From assembly GCF_048564905.1 (NCBI RefSeq), contig NC_132995.1, positions 57,342,639 to 57,406,638 on the forward strand: a stretch of 64,000 nucleotides of DNA. Direction: 5' to 3'. Under the pieces are notes generated by a model, which saw only the letters and a list, made by a program, of their open reading frames with translations, was not told the DNA's origin and did no database searches. This DNA comes from Vicugna pacos (Eukaryota; Chordata; Mammalia; Artiodactyla; Camelidae). Position numbers and translations under genes: made by a program. How positions within the stretch are numbered: position 1 is the first letter of the stretch; every line of letters starts with the position of its first letter. Below are positions 1 to 10,646 of this stretch, one piece after another.

Positions 1-27
1 AGAAGACTAGAGGTAATTCTACCTTGG

Positions 28-485
28 TGTACTGATCAGGGTTCTTCAGAGAAACAGAACCAAAGAGAGAGAGAAAGAGAGAGAATATGAAGAGATCTGC
101 TGCAAGAAATTGGCTCACACAGTTACAGAGGCTGAAGAACCTGTGATCTGTAGTCTGCAAACTGGAGACATAGGAGAACTGGTGGTATAGTCTGAGTCTG
201 AGCTGAAGGCCTGGGAACCAGGGCAGCTGAATCCCAGGGCAGGAGGAGACTGATGTCCCAGTTCAGCAGTCAAGCAGAGAGAGAGAGAATTCCTGCTTCC
301 TCTTCCCAGTTCGTTCTGTTCAGGCCTCAGTGGATAGACGATGCCCACCCACGTTGGGGAGGGCAATCTGTTTTACCGCGTCCACTGTTTCAAGTGCTAA
401 TCTCTCCCCCGAAACACCCTCACAGACGTGCTCAGAAGGAGTGTTTAGCGAAACATCAAGCAGACATATAACATTAACCATCACA
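28..485 (+). mobile_element. MLT2-type LTR (ERVL class), solo LTR fossil
   Basis: The start (TGTACTGATCAGGGTTCTTC, then AGAGAAACAGAACCAAAGAG) and the end (ATAACATTAACCATCACA) match the well-known MLT2 LTR pattern of ERVL elements. Internal landmarks such as AATTGGCTCACAC, GATGCCCACCCACGTT and GGAGGGCAATCTG also fit. No internal retroviral region follows, so it reads as a solo LTR. It is old (pan-mammalian family) and broken. Confidence 0.8.
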
Positions 486-589
486 CTAAACAGCTTGGTT
501 ATGGAGATTTGGACCCCAGTGCAAAAAGCTTTTTGTGGGTAAAATGTGGTGGGAGTATCACCCCAAAAGGTAAAGACCCCAGTTCTTGT

Positions 590-1170
590 CATACCCAAAA
601 GATAAATGTACAGTCAGGAGACAGTGCATTAGGTAGCAAAAGAGTTTAAAAGATTTATTTAAAAAAAGGAAAAGTGCACCCCAAGAACAGGAGGCGGGCC
701 TGTCCACGGGAGGAAAAGCGGCCGTTTCTGTTTCCCCATTTTCTCTTATACCCTCGCTTAGAGGTGGTCTCTTGATTGATTGATGGCTCTTGGCCCTGGA
801 ATGCTTAGTCATGTTTGGCCCCTTTGCGGCTGTCCTTACCCATGGTGCACACAGAAAAACCCATGGGGCTGAGGGGAGCCTAAACTATAATACAATGAGG
901 GGAGCCTAAATTATAATACAGTGTTAACTATAATACAATGAGCAGTGGTTCACGTCCGGTTAAGTCTTTTCTGCTACCGCGCAGTTGTGGCTGTCGGGTT
1001 CTAACTGGTTTCTTGCTGGCACTCGTTTAGAAAAAGTTAAGTCCCTTTATGCTGGAGGTGGACGTGATGGCATCTTCTGGACCATCCTCCCTCTCCTCCA
1101 CCTACCTGCCCAGTGCCCCTACTTATCTCACTACCTAACAGAAGCATCTGTTAGAAACAAAGAGAAGGGA
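590..1170. mobile_element. Possible reverse-oriented LTR-like fossil, family not assigned
   Basis: The stretch TTTAAAAGATTTATTTAAAA followed by a GC-richer body with GGAGGCGGGCCTGTCC resembles the 3' part of retroviral LTRs read backwards. I cannot match it to a named family. It carries a local 26-bp tandem duplication at 871-922. Treated as a broken fossil; it could equally be unique sequence. Confidence 0.3.
871..942. repeat. 26-bp tandem duplication with a partial third copy
   Basis: The units at 871-896 and 897-922 both begin GAGGGGAGCCTAAA and continue through an ATAATACA core, differing at a few bases. Bases 923-942 repeat the second half (AACTATAATACAATGAG). Confidence 0.85.
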
Positions 1171-1838
1171 GAAGAGAACCAGATGACATCACAGTTTTTA
1201 CCCCCCAGCTCAGCTGGCCTAGACCAAGTCTCCAACAACATTTTCACTGGCGCAAACACATCTTTGGCCTTTCATTACAGCAACAAGTGGCATTGGCCAT
1301 GAAGAAAGGTGTGTTAGTGCTAGAGCAATGGTTTTCAAAGCTTTAAACACAGTCCCCTTTATTTATCACAAAGGAAGCAGCACGCAGAACCCCAACATGT
1401 AGAACAGACAGGAGCAGAGCTGCTGCGGTGCAAGCTTTCCTTGTGTCTCCCTCCCCAGGATCCCTGGTTTCCTCGGGACTCCATGACTTAACTGTAACAG
1501 CAGATGTGGGTTACGTTCTCTGTGATTTCCTTTGAAATGCCTCAGCGTCGACAATGTGATTTGCAGTGTGTGTGATTTAGATGTAACCTGTACCCAAGGA
1601 TCGCTCTAACTGGGAATGCACATGCAGGGGTGCCACACACCAGAGGCAAGAACGCTGAGGTCTTGAGCCGTCAGCACCTCCAGCAGTCATCAGAAGCCAG
1701 CTGATGAGCATAATGGATAATAGAGATGCTTTTTGTTGGTAACACAAGTGATGGTCAAGAGAAGAGAATTAGATCAAATATTAAAGAGAGGCTCCCCTCT
1801 CACACGGTAAGAACAGGATACAAGAATCTAGCAAGTGA
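1171..1838. other. No recognised gene or repeat
   Basis: This is mixed-composition sequence with short unremarkable open frames on both strands. I recognise no exon, RNA gene or repeat family in it. Confidence 0.5.
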
Positions 1839-1957
1839 GGGGAGGGTATAGCTCAGTGGTAGAGCGCATGCTTAGCATGCACAAGGTCCTGGGTTCAATC
1901 CCTAGTACTTCCAGTAAAAAATAAATAAACAAATAAACTAATTACCTCTTCCTGCCT
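1839..1957 (+). mobile_element. Camelid tRNA-derived SINE (Vic-1 type)
   Basis: Starts GGGGAGGGTATAGCTCAGTGGTAGAGC, which contains the pol III A box (TAGCTCAGTGGTAGAGC). A B box GGTTCAATCCC follows, then a tail of TAAA-rich repeats and CTAATTACCTCTTCC. The tRNA-like head with this particular tail is typical of camelid SINEs and is the best organism marker in the window. Near full length, modestly diverged. Confidence 0.9.
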
Positions 1958-2485
1958 TCGAACAGTTAATCATTACATTAAAAAAGGGGTGGGGTGGGGT
2001 CCAGTAAGTGCTTACTTTTCACCCGGGCTTGCTTCCCGGACAACCCTGGGTGATGATGCTGATTCAGAGGATTCCTACTTGCCTGACTCTAACTAGTTGG
2101 TTAGCAGAAGTCAGCCTGTGGAATATTGTTGTTTGTTTCACATAAGTTTTCCATGAAACTAAAGGACTGTCAGAGCACCTAAAAGGACTCAGAGCTGGGT
2201 CTTCATTGAGATTACAGGATGTATTTTGTGATGGTTCCTCTGCTACTTGATAACACATGTGTGTAATATGAAGCAGAATTTAACCTGACCCTGTCTTAGG
2301 TGTAATCTAGTAGCAAGATTATGAAGGGGAAAGAGCAAACACCTCCATCTACCTAAGGTTAGAGCCAACTTTCGTGAGGCCCGAGACTTAGACATTTTGT
2401 GGGTCTTCTTTGAGAAAAAGCATTAAAAATTACAAACACAAAATTAGGTACAAAAGTAAATGTTTATACAGAATGAGAAAACGTC
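1958..2485. other. No recognised gene or repeat
   Basis: Intergenic sequence between two SINEs. There is a short G-rich run near 1986-2000 but nothing I can name. Confidence 0.45.
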
Positions 2486-2585
2486 GGGGTGGGTGGGTGG
2501 ATAAAGCTCAGTGGTAGAGTGTGTGCTCAACATGCATGAAGTCCTGGGTTCAATACCCAGTACATCCAAAAGAAAAAAAAAAAAG
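2486..2585 (+). mobile_element. Diverged camelid tRNA-derived SINE
   Basis: The A box region (AAAGCTCAGTGGTAGAGTG) and B box (GGTTCAATACCC) are recognisable and are followed by an A-rich tail. It is more diverged than the copy at 1839, and the G-rich 5' end is expanded. Confidence 0.85.
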
Positions 2586-2829
2586 AATGGGAAAAGAAAT
2601 TATAACACATTTTGAATTTTTAAAAGTTAACAAATGTTACAAAGATCCAAAAAACAACATGATATGTTTATTAATTCATGGCTGATACAAGTCTACCATA
2701 TATATTCCTACATTTTGGAGCTGTTTATTCTTGGATGGTCTCTTTATGTTACAACTATTCTGTAATATTTTCTGTAGAGAGAATAAAATAATTCAGTCCT
2801 TCCTCTAACTTGGTTGATCAAAAAATTTT

Positions 2830-2945
2830 ATGTTCTTTTTATTCTATCTATTCTTTTATTGAACTATAGTTGACATAGACTATTGTATTAATTTCTGGTG
2901 TACAGCATAGTGAATCAGTCACAATATACATATATATATTCTTTA
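2830..2945 (-). mobile_element. L1 3'-end fragment, minus strand
   Basis: Contains TATTGTATTAATTTCTGGTG and TACAGCATAGTGAATCAGTC, the reverse of the artiodactyl L1 3' UTR. It duplicates the motif of the next L1, which starts only about 10 bp later, so two L1 3' ends are stacked. Confidence 0.8.
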
Positions 2946-2949
2946 AAAA

Positions 2950-3965
2950 TTTTTTCCATCTATTTTTTTAATTGCAGTACAGTCAATTTACAATGTTGTA
3001 TTAATTTCTGGTGTACAGCATAGTGATTCAGTTAAACAAATTATATATTCCTTTTCATATTCTTTTTCATTACAAGTTTTGAGTTCCCTGTGCTATACAG
3101 TAGGACCTTGCTGTTTATCTGTTTTAAATATAGCAGTTAGTATCTGCAAATCCTGAACTCCCAGTTTATCCCTCCTCATCCCCTTTCTTCACTGGCAACC
3201 ATGTTTGTTTTCTATGTCTTTGAATCTGTTTCCGTTTTGTAAATAAGTTTATTTGTGTCCTTTTATAAGATTCCATATGTAAGTGATATCATATGGTATT
3301 TTTCTTTCTCTTTCTGGCTTATTTCACTTAGTGTGATGATCTCCAGGTCCATCCATGTGCTTCAGATGACATTATTTCATTCTTTTTTATGGCTGAGTAG
3401 TATTCAATTGTATGTATAAATATACCACAACTCTTTATCTACTCATTTGTCAATGGACATTTAGTTTGCTTCCATATCTTGGCTATTGTAAATAGTGCTA
3501 TTATGAACATTGTGGTGCATGTGTCTTTTCAAATTAGAATTTCCTCTGGATATATGCCCAGGAGTGGGACTGCTGGATCATAGGTAACTCTATTTTTAGT
3601 TTTTGGAGGAATCTCCATACCAGTTTCCATAATAGTTTCACCAAACGACATACCCACCAGCAGTGTAGGAGGGTTCCCTTTTCTCCACAGCCTCTCCAGC
3701 ATTTGTTGTTTGTGGGCTTTTTAATTATGGCCATTCTGACTGGTGTGAGATGATACCTCATTGTGGTTTTGATTTGCATTTCTCTAATAATTAGTGATAT
3801 TGAACATCTTTTCACATACTTTTGGTCATCTGGATGTCTTCTTTGGAGAAATGTTTATTTAGGTCTTCTGCTCTGGTTTTAATTGTTTTTTTGTTATTGA
3901 GTTGTACTAACGGTTTGTATAATCTGGATTTAAGGCCTTGTCAGCCACATCATTTGCAAATAAAA
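2950..3965 (-). mobile_element. L1 3' portion (ORF2 C-terminus and 3' UTR), minus strand
   Basis: The left end is the reverse 3' UTR (GTATTAATTTCTGGTGTACA; CTGTGCTATACAGTAGGACC). The minus-strand frame at 3534-3815 encodes a clear L1 ORF2p C-terminal stretch ([20 protein letters not shown], then [18 protein letters not shown]). The copy is 5'-truncated and carries only the ORF2 tail, so it is immobile. Confidence 0.93.
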
Positions 3966-4499
3966 TACTGTGTTCTTAATTTTTAAAATTCATCCAATAA
4001 GTAACTTCAATGGGTATTTACTATAGTTCTTCCACAGGACTTGTGCCCTATAAATAAGGAATTCTAGTCAATTTGATTTTGCATAATCTCTTCAAAAAAG
4101 AAAAAAAGTATGGAATGTGTATAATTATATAGATTGTATATAGAGAGTATTTCTGACAGAATTTCCTTTACTAAAAATTAATGAGAACTGGATCCTCCAA
4201 TTGCAACTTTCTATGTCTTGATTGGAAGAATTTTTTTTGTGGATTAGCTCTTGGCTTTACACTATTAACATCTTGTTTCTCTTCCTCTCTATCCTCTCCC
4301 ACACCCTGTGCTGGGTGCCATAGAACATGTTCCATCTCAGTAGCCTCTCTGGTCCTCCGTATCTCTATCACATCAATGTATAAATTTGCCCAATAAGTGG
4401 TAAGACTGTCCTGCACAGGACAGATAGGAATAAGTATACATGGAAATGTCTACAAACCACATAAATACATACCACCAAACCCAAACTAAATGTATCACC
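3966..4499. other. No recognised gene; spacer between opposed L1s
   Basis: AT-rich spacer between an L1 on the minus strand and one on the plus strand. Open frames here (for example 4181-4396) show no family signature. Confidence 0.45.
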
Positions 4500-6635
4500 A
4501 ATTCAAATTTCCTTAGCTAGATCCCCCAAATGCCACTCAATGCCACCTGGTAAAATACCTAGGAATAAACCTACCTAAGGAGACAAAGAAACTGTACTCC
4601 AAAGAGTGTAAGACACTGATGAAAGAAATCGAAGACAACACAACAGATGGCAAGATATACCATGTTCTTGGATTGGAAGAATCAATATTGTCAAAACGGC
4701 CGTACTACCCAAGGCAATATACAGATTCAGTGCAATCCCTATAAAATTACTAATGATACTTTTCACAGAACTGGAACAAAAAATTTTAAAATTTGTATGG
4801 AAATACAAAAGAGCCTGAATCTGAATAGCCAAAATAACCTTAGAAAGAATGGAGCTGGAGGAATCTGGCTCCCTGTCTTCAAACTATACTATAAAGCTAC
4901 AGTAATCAAAACAGTGTGGTACTGGCACAAAAACAGACACATAAATCAATGGAACAGGGTAGAAAGTCTGGAAATAAACCCATGCACTTATGGCCAATTA
5001 ATCTATGACAAAGAAGGCAAGACTATACAATGGAGAAAAAGTCTCTTCAATAAGTTGTGCTGGGAAAACTTGGCAGCTACTTGTAAAAGAATGAAATTAG
5101 AATATTCTCTAACACTATACATAAAAATAAACTCAAAATGAACAAGTTTGTACTGTATAACACAGGGAACTATATTCAATATCTTGTAGTAACTTACAGT
5201 GAAAAAGAATATGAAAACAAATATATGTATGTTCATATATGACTGAAACATTATGCTGTACACCAGAAATTGACACAACATTGTAAACTGACTATACTTC
5301 AGTAAATGTATATATATATATATACAAAAAAAAAAAAAACCTCAAGATGGATTAAAGACCTAAATGTAAGACCAGATACTATAAAACTCCTAGAGGAAAA
5401 CAGGCAGAACGCTCTTTGACATAAATTGCTGCAATATTTTTTTTCCGAATCAGCTCCTAGAGTAATGGAAATAAAAGCAAAAATAAACAAGTGGGACCTA
5501 ATTAAACTTAAAAGCTTTTGCACAGCAAAGGAAGCCATAAACAAAATGAAAAGACAACCTATGGAATGGGAGAAAAATATTTGCAAATGACATGACAAAC
5601 AAGGGACTGATTTCCAAAATATACAGTTCACAGAGCTTAATATCAAAAAAACAAACAACCCAATCAAAACCTGCGCAAAAGACATAAACAGACATTTCTC
5701 CAGACAAGACACCCAGATGGCCAACAGGCACATGAAAAGACGCTCAATATGGCTAACTATTAGAGAAATGCACGTCAAAACTACAATGAGGTATCACTTC
5801 ACACCAGTCAGGATGGCCATCGTTAAAAAGTCTACTAATAATAAATGCTGCAGAGGGTGTGGAGAAGAAGGAACAGTTTTATACCGTTGATGGGAATGCA
5901 AATTGGTACAGCCACTATGGAAAACAGTATGGAAATTCCTTAAAAAACTAAAAACAGACTTACCATATGATTCAGCAATTCCACTCCTGGGTATATATCT
6001 GAAGAAAACTATAATTCAAAAAGATACATGCACCCCAATGTTCATAGCAGCACTATTTACAATAGCCGAGACATGGAAACAACCTAAAGAACCATCAATA
6101 GAAGACTGGATAAAGAAGATATGGTGTGTATGTATATATATATATATATATATACACAATGGGATATTACTCAGCCATAAAAAAGAAAGAAATGATGCCA
6201 TTTGTAGCAACATGGATAGACCTAGAGATTATCATATTAAACGAAGTAAGTCAGACAGAGAAAGGCAAATATCATGATATCACTTATCTGTGGAATCTAG
6301 GAGAAAAAATACAAATTCTATTTACAAACCAAAAACAGACTCATGGACATAGGAGACAAACTATGGTTACCAAAGGAGAAAGGGAAGGGGAGGAGTAAAG
6401 TAGGAGTTTAGGATTAACAGACACACATTACTATATATAAAATAGATAAACAACGAGGACTTACTGAGTAACACAAGGAACTATATTCGATTTCTTGTAA
6501 TAACATATAATGGAAAATAATCTGAAGAGAAAAAATATGTATGTATGTATATGTACCATTAAATCGCTTTGCTGTACACCTGAAGCTAACGTAAATCAAC
6601 TACACTTCAATAAAAAATAAAATTAAAAAAAAGTT
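4500..6635 (+). mobile_element. L1 3' portion (ORF2 C-terminal region and 3' UTR), plus strand, interrupted
   Basis: The frame at 4647-5141 reads as L1 ORF2p ([34 protein letters not shown]). ORF2 continues after an insertion at 5141-5340, and the frame at 5903-6277 reads [20 protein letters not shown]. The 3' UTR ends in ACTTCAATAAAAAATAAAATTAAAA near 6635. It is 5'-truncated and has frameshifts and stops, so it encodes no complete protein. A TA microsatellite lies at 6131-6156. Confidence 0.93.
5141..5340 (+). mobile_element. Short 5'-truncated L1 3' end nested in another L1
   Basis: About 200 bp of L1 3' UTR (GGAACTATATTCAATATCTTG; GCTGTACACCAGAAATTGAC; TATA repeats, then a poly-A run) interrupt the ORF2 of the surrounding L1. 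Flanking CTCAAAATG (5132-5140) and CTCAAGATG (5341-5349) form a target-site duplication with one mismatch. Host ORF2 sequence continues immediately after it. Confidence 0.9.
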
Positions 6636-8188
6636 ACTAGACGTGCCCCAAACAAGAACACAACGCATAATGAAGAGAAAAGTCAGTCAACAGAAGTGGA
6701 TCTAGAAATAACAAAGATAGAATTAGCAAACAAGGACCTTAAAACAACCAGTATAACTACGTTTAAGGAATTAACGGAAAACATGAACACAATGAAGAGG
6801 TAACTGGAAATTATAAAATAAAAATAAATAAATCTTCTAGAGCTTAAAAAAACAAAAACCCAATATCTGAAATTAAAAAAACCCATTATACAGGCTTAAC
6901 ATGAGATTGCATATTACAGAAGAAAAGATCAGCGATCTTGAAGAAAGAAACAGAAAATATCCAAATTAAAGCACATAGGGAGAAAAAAACTGAAAAAAAC
7001 AAATCAACAGAAAAACACAAAAACAAATATCAGTAATGAAAGAACATCATTACAAATCTTCCAGACATTTACAAAACAACAATAGAATATTATGAACCAG
7101 TTTATGCCAATAAATGCAATAATCTAGTTAAAATGGACAATTTCTTCAAAAACTCAAATAACTAAAACAGACACAAGAAAAAACAGGAAAGCCAAATGGA
7201 CTTATATATATTTTAAAAGTGGATTCAAAATTTAAAATCTTTTGACAAAGCCAACTTCAGGCCTAGGTGGATTAAATAGTGATTTCTATCAAAACCCAAA
7301 GGAAGAAAAAGTGCAAGTCTTAAACAAAATCTATCAGAAAATAAAGAAAGAAACACTTCCCAACTCATTTTATGAGGTCACCATTACTCTGATATCAAAA
7401 CCAGACAAAGACTTCAAAACAAAATTACAGACCAACATCCCTCATGAACATAGACTTAATCCTTAAAATAGTAGCAAATAAAATCCAGGAATATAAATTA
7501 AATAATAATACATTATGACTGAATGGGTTAATTAACCTTTGAAAATCAATCAATATAATTTACCACATTAACAGAATAAAGGTGAAAAATCATGTAATCA
7601 TTCAAATCAATGTAGAAAAATCATGTGATGAAATTCAATGCCCAGTTGCAATTAAAAAAAAAAAACCCTCAGCAAACTAGGAATTAAAGAACTACCCCAA
7701 CCTAATAAAGGAATCTACCACAAACCTGAGCAAACACTACAATTTAATACTGAAAGACATTACTTTCCCAGTAATAATGAGATCAGGGCAGAATGTTTAC
7801 CCTCTTCTACTCATCCGTGTGTAGGAGTCCCAGCCGGTGAAGGAGCACATGAAAAAATAAACAAGTAAGACATGAAACAAGAAACAAAGACCTACAGACT
7901 GAGAAAAACAAAAGTTAAACTTTTTTATTCACAGAGGACATAATTGTGTACCTGAAAAAAATGCCAACAGATCTGCAAAAAATCTCCCACACAAATAAAT
8001 GAGTTTGTGTGGTTGTAGAATACAATATCAGTATACAAGATAAATTGAACATATTTCTGTATGCTAGCAACAAACGTGGAAAATAAAATTTTATATAGAA
8101 TTTTCAATAGCACCAAAAATATAAAATACTTAAGAATGAATTTAATCAAGCATGTGTAGGACCTGCTCACTAAAAACTACCAAAAACT
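6636..8188 (+). mobile_element. Older L1 (L1M-type) ORF2 fragment, plus strand
   Basis: The A-rich sense strand is typical of mammalian L1. The frame at 7242-7466 contains an ORF2 reverse-transcriptase-region signature (LPNSFYEVTITLISKPDKDF, then a decayed NIPHEHRL match to the usual ISLMNID). Later stretches (AATTTACCACATTAACAGAA; GATGAAATTCAATGCCC) also fit L1 ORF2. It is heavily decayed, continues at 9289-9535, and is interrupted by the CNOT3 pseudogene. Confidence 0.75.
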
Positions 8189-8189
8189 G

Positions 8190-9288
8190 CTCTCAGCAGC
8201 ACCAGGGGCAGCAAAAACACCAGCTCTGAGTCCCCCATCTGGCTCCCACAACCTACCTCCCAGCTCCTCAGAGGAACCCAGGGCTGCTGACCTCAGGCTC
8301 TGGGAACAACTCCTGGCGTCACTACCTGTAAATCCCCCCAGCTCCCCCACGCCCAACTTCAGAGAGGCCAAGGCAGCTGGCGCCCTGCTCAACGGACCAG
8401 CATCCAGCACCGCCCTGGGGATCAAGGCCCAAGTCTTTGAGCTCTTTGAAGTCCATGGAAGAGCCAGCAGCCTTCAGCACTGAGGACTCCGTGCCAGGGC
8501 TGCACCTGACTGAGCAGCACCGTGGCCGTTACATCAACCCCTCGGCCCCACATCCCCTGCAGCTGTCAGAGCTGAACACGCTGCTGTCGCTGGGTGTGTG
8601 GGTGTGTGTTCTCTGGGGTCTGTGGCCCTCACCAAGGAGAGCTCTACCAGCAGGCCATGGAAGGCACCTCCTGGCGTCACCTGCCCCATCCCTCAGACTC
8701 CACGCATATGCAGCAGTACCTCCCCAGGAGCCCCCATCTGAATCCCCTGTCACCAGCACACGCTGCCTTGGCACCCGGACAACAGAGTTCTACCAGCACC
8801 TGTGGTTGGAGACGCTCTGCTTCCTCCTCTTCTATATAGAGGGCACTAAGGCACAGTAACTGGCAGCCAAAGCCCTTAAGAAGTGGTGGCAATTCCACAC
8901 TAAATACATGCTGTGGTTCCAAGGGCACGAGGAGCCTGAGACCAACACAGAGGAGTTCGGGTAGCGCACCTGCGTCTATTTTGACAAGAAGTGGGGACTG
9001 AAAAATAAGGAAGGCTTCACCTCTGAGTACCCAGGCCCCTCCCTGCCACGCCCATCCTTCTGCCCAGGTCGGGTCCCTGTCCTGGAAGACTGAGGGGCGG
9101 CCCCAGGCCATGGGACATCCCCCTCCCTTGGAAAGCAGGGAGGGCCCTGAAGTTTTCCCATCCTGATGGCCCAGGGCCCAGGGCCCAGGGCTGCCCCGCG
9201 CCCCCTCCCCAGTGAGAGCCTTTTTTTTGTAAACCTATTTTCATTGTGGAAAATATTTATGAATAAAAACATTTATATTAAAAAACAG
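8190..9288 (+). pseudogene. CNOT3P: Processed pseudogene of CNOT3 (CCR4-NOT subunit 3), 5'-truncated
   Basis: CNOT3 is a core subunit of the CCR4-NOT deadenylase complex; its C-terminus carries the NOT box. This GC-rich block inside AT-rich L1 DNA reads, in shifting frames, as the CNOT3 C-terminal part. The pieces are [14 protein letters not shown] (about 8362-8404), [20 protein letters not shown] with GLHLTE (8437-8514), ELYQQAMEGTSWRHLPHPSD (about 8639-8698), QQYLPRSP, FYQHLWLETLCFLLFYIEGT (about 8788-8847), [23 protein letters not shown] and KEGFTSEY. These follow the order of human CNOT3 as I recall it. There are no introns, and a 3' UTR-like segment ends in AATAAA (9261) and an A-rich tail, so it is retrotransposed. 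Frameshifts near 8620 and 8745, a stop after GTKAQ (8858-8860) and loss of the last residues (YLEDRDLQ) rule out function. The 5' border is uncertain. Confidence 0.88.
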
Positions 9289-9535
9289 GAAAGATATACC
9301 ATGATTGTGAATTGGAAGACTTAGTATTGTTAAGTTGTCAGTGCTCCACAAATTGATTCAATACGATCCTCATCAAAATCTGAGCAGATTTTTTAGCAAT
9401 TGTCATTCTAAACCTAAAATTTATATGGAAATGCAAAGAAACTGTATTAGCCAAGACAACTTTGAAGAAGAAATTCAAAATTGGAAGACTTAAACTACCT
9501 GATTCCAAGACTTGTTTTAAAGCTGTAGTAATCAA
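9289..9535 (+). mobile_element. Continuation of the older L1M-type ORF2 fragment
   Basis: Resumes with GAAAGATATACCATGATTGT, then ATTGGAAGACTTAGTATTGT and AAATTTATATGGAAATGCAA, all standard L1 ORF2 landmarks. These fall directly downstream of those ending at 8188. The CNOT3 copy is therefore an insertion into this L1. Confidence 0.75.
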
Positions 9536-9536
9536 G

Positions 9537-9660
9537 ATGTATTCTGTGGCTGCTTTCTCACTATAATGACAAAGTTGAGTAGTTGCGACAGGGATCAAGT
9601 GGCCCACAAAGCCTACAAGTTTACCATCTGGCCTTTGCAGAGTTTTCTGACCCCTGTGAT
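9537..9660 (+). mobile_element. Right part of an old hAT-type (MER) DNA transposon
   Basis: TGTGGCTGCTTTCTCACTAT, AGTTGAGTAGTTGCGACAGG, GGCCCACAAAGCC and CTGACCCCTGTGA match a common non-autonomous mammalian DNA transposon whose exact subfamily I do not assign. It abuts the old L1 fragment. No coding capacity. Confidence 0.7.
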
Positions 9661-10590
9661 AAACGATGCTTATGTATGAGACATACTCTTATGTACAATT
9701 TCTGGCCCAATGTGTATTATTCCACCACTTTCTCTGCTACTCACTATAGCATATTAGAATGCAAGTTAGTGAACATAATTTTAGAAATAATATTTAATCC
9801 CATCTAATATATTTAAAAATATAAATTATTCATAAATTAAGACGTATAATTAATAGTAGATTGTTTGCAATATCCCTTACAACAGCTCACAAAGTCATGG
9901 ATAAAAACTGCCCCTACCAGGCTGAAAATAATTGCACGTTAGATTTGTATTGTGTGTAAATATGCTAATTAGGCATAGTACTATTAGGCACATTATAAAA
10001 TTTATAAATGAAGAGGCCGACTGGCAAATGCATCTGTTAGAGCCTGCTATAGGTGTTTAGGAAAAGCAGACCAATGAGACAGCGGGATGAATAGGTACAA
10101 ACTGGCGATGGATTGGGTGTAGGTAGTGAAGACAAGCATTGAAAAAAGTAATTCCGAGGGTTCTTGTGAGTCTGGGTTTTTAGACATAGTTGCTTTTGAC
10201 CTCGTGGGAAAATTGTGAAGAGATATTTATTTAGATGTCAAGAGCAGAAAGACTATGAATTCAATTTGCAACTGCTTAAAGCAATGCGTTTCAGATTATT
10301 GAATTCACCAGGTCATCTTACTGGAATGTAGCTTGATTCAGTAGTGTTGGGACAAGTCCCAAGTTCCTGCAGTTCCTAGGAGTTTTCAGGTGACTCAGAC
10401 ATGGCTGATTCAGGGACCCCGCTTCGAACTAACAGAGATTTAAATGTCGATTTCTTCTGGAAGATCAGGGGAAGCTTGTGACAGGGCGTGGTTTTTATGC
10501 AAGAAAGGAAGGTGTCTATTGGTCTCCTCTAGAAGCAAGCTTGCAAAGGGCCTGCAATCTTGAGGGGATCTTTAATGTAGAGAAGAGGAG
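9661..10590. other. Repeat-poor AT-rich intergenic sequence
   Basis: No gene or repeat recognised. 9840-10020 is AT-rich with several TAATTA/AATTAG-type homeodomain-like words (GTATAATTAATAG, ATGCTAATTAGGC), which can occur by chance. Confidence 0.4.
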
Positions 10591-10610
10591 GATCCAGGGA
10601 AATCAATGAG

Positions 10611-10646
10611 AAAAAAAAAAAAGAGCTGTCAGGAAAAAAAAAAAAA
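10611..10646. repeat. Two poly-A runs
   Basis: Two A runs of about 13 bases each are separated by GAGCTGTCAGG. No retroelement body is evident next to them. Confidence 0.85.

Noticed and set aside
1839-1912. A tRNA gene
   Set aside because: The A and B boxes belong to a SINE head; the acceptor stem does not close, and the tail is the SINE tail. The same applies to the copies at 2486, 31290, 45181 and 60866.
4647-6398. A functional L1 reverse transcriptase gene
   Set aside because: Only the ORF2 C-terminal part is present; it is 5'-truncated, frame-broken and split by another L1.
8437-8859. A novel 140-codon gene
   Set aside because: It is part of the CNOT3 processed pseudogene; two of its segments match CNOT3 and the rest is a shifted frame.
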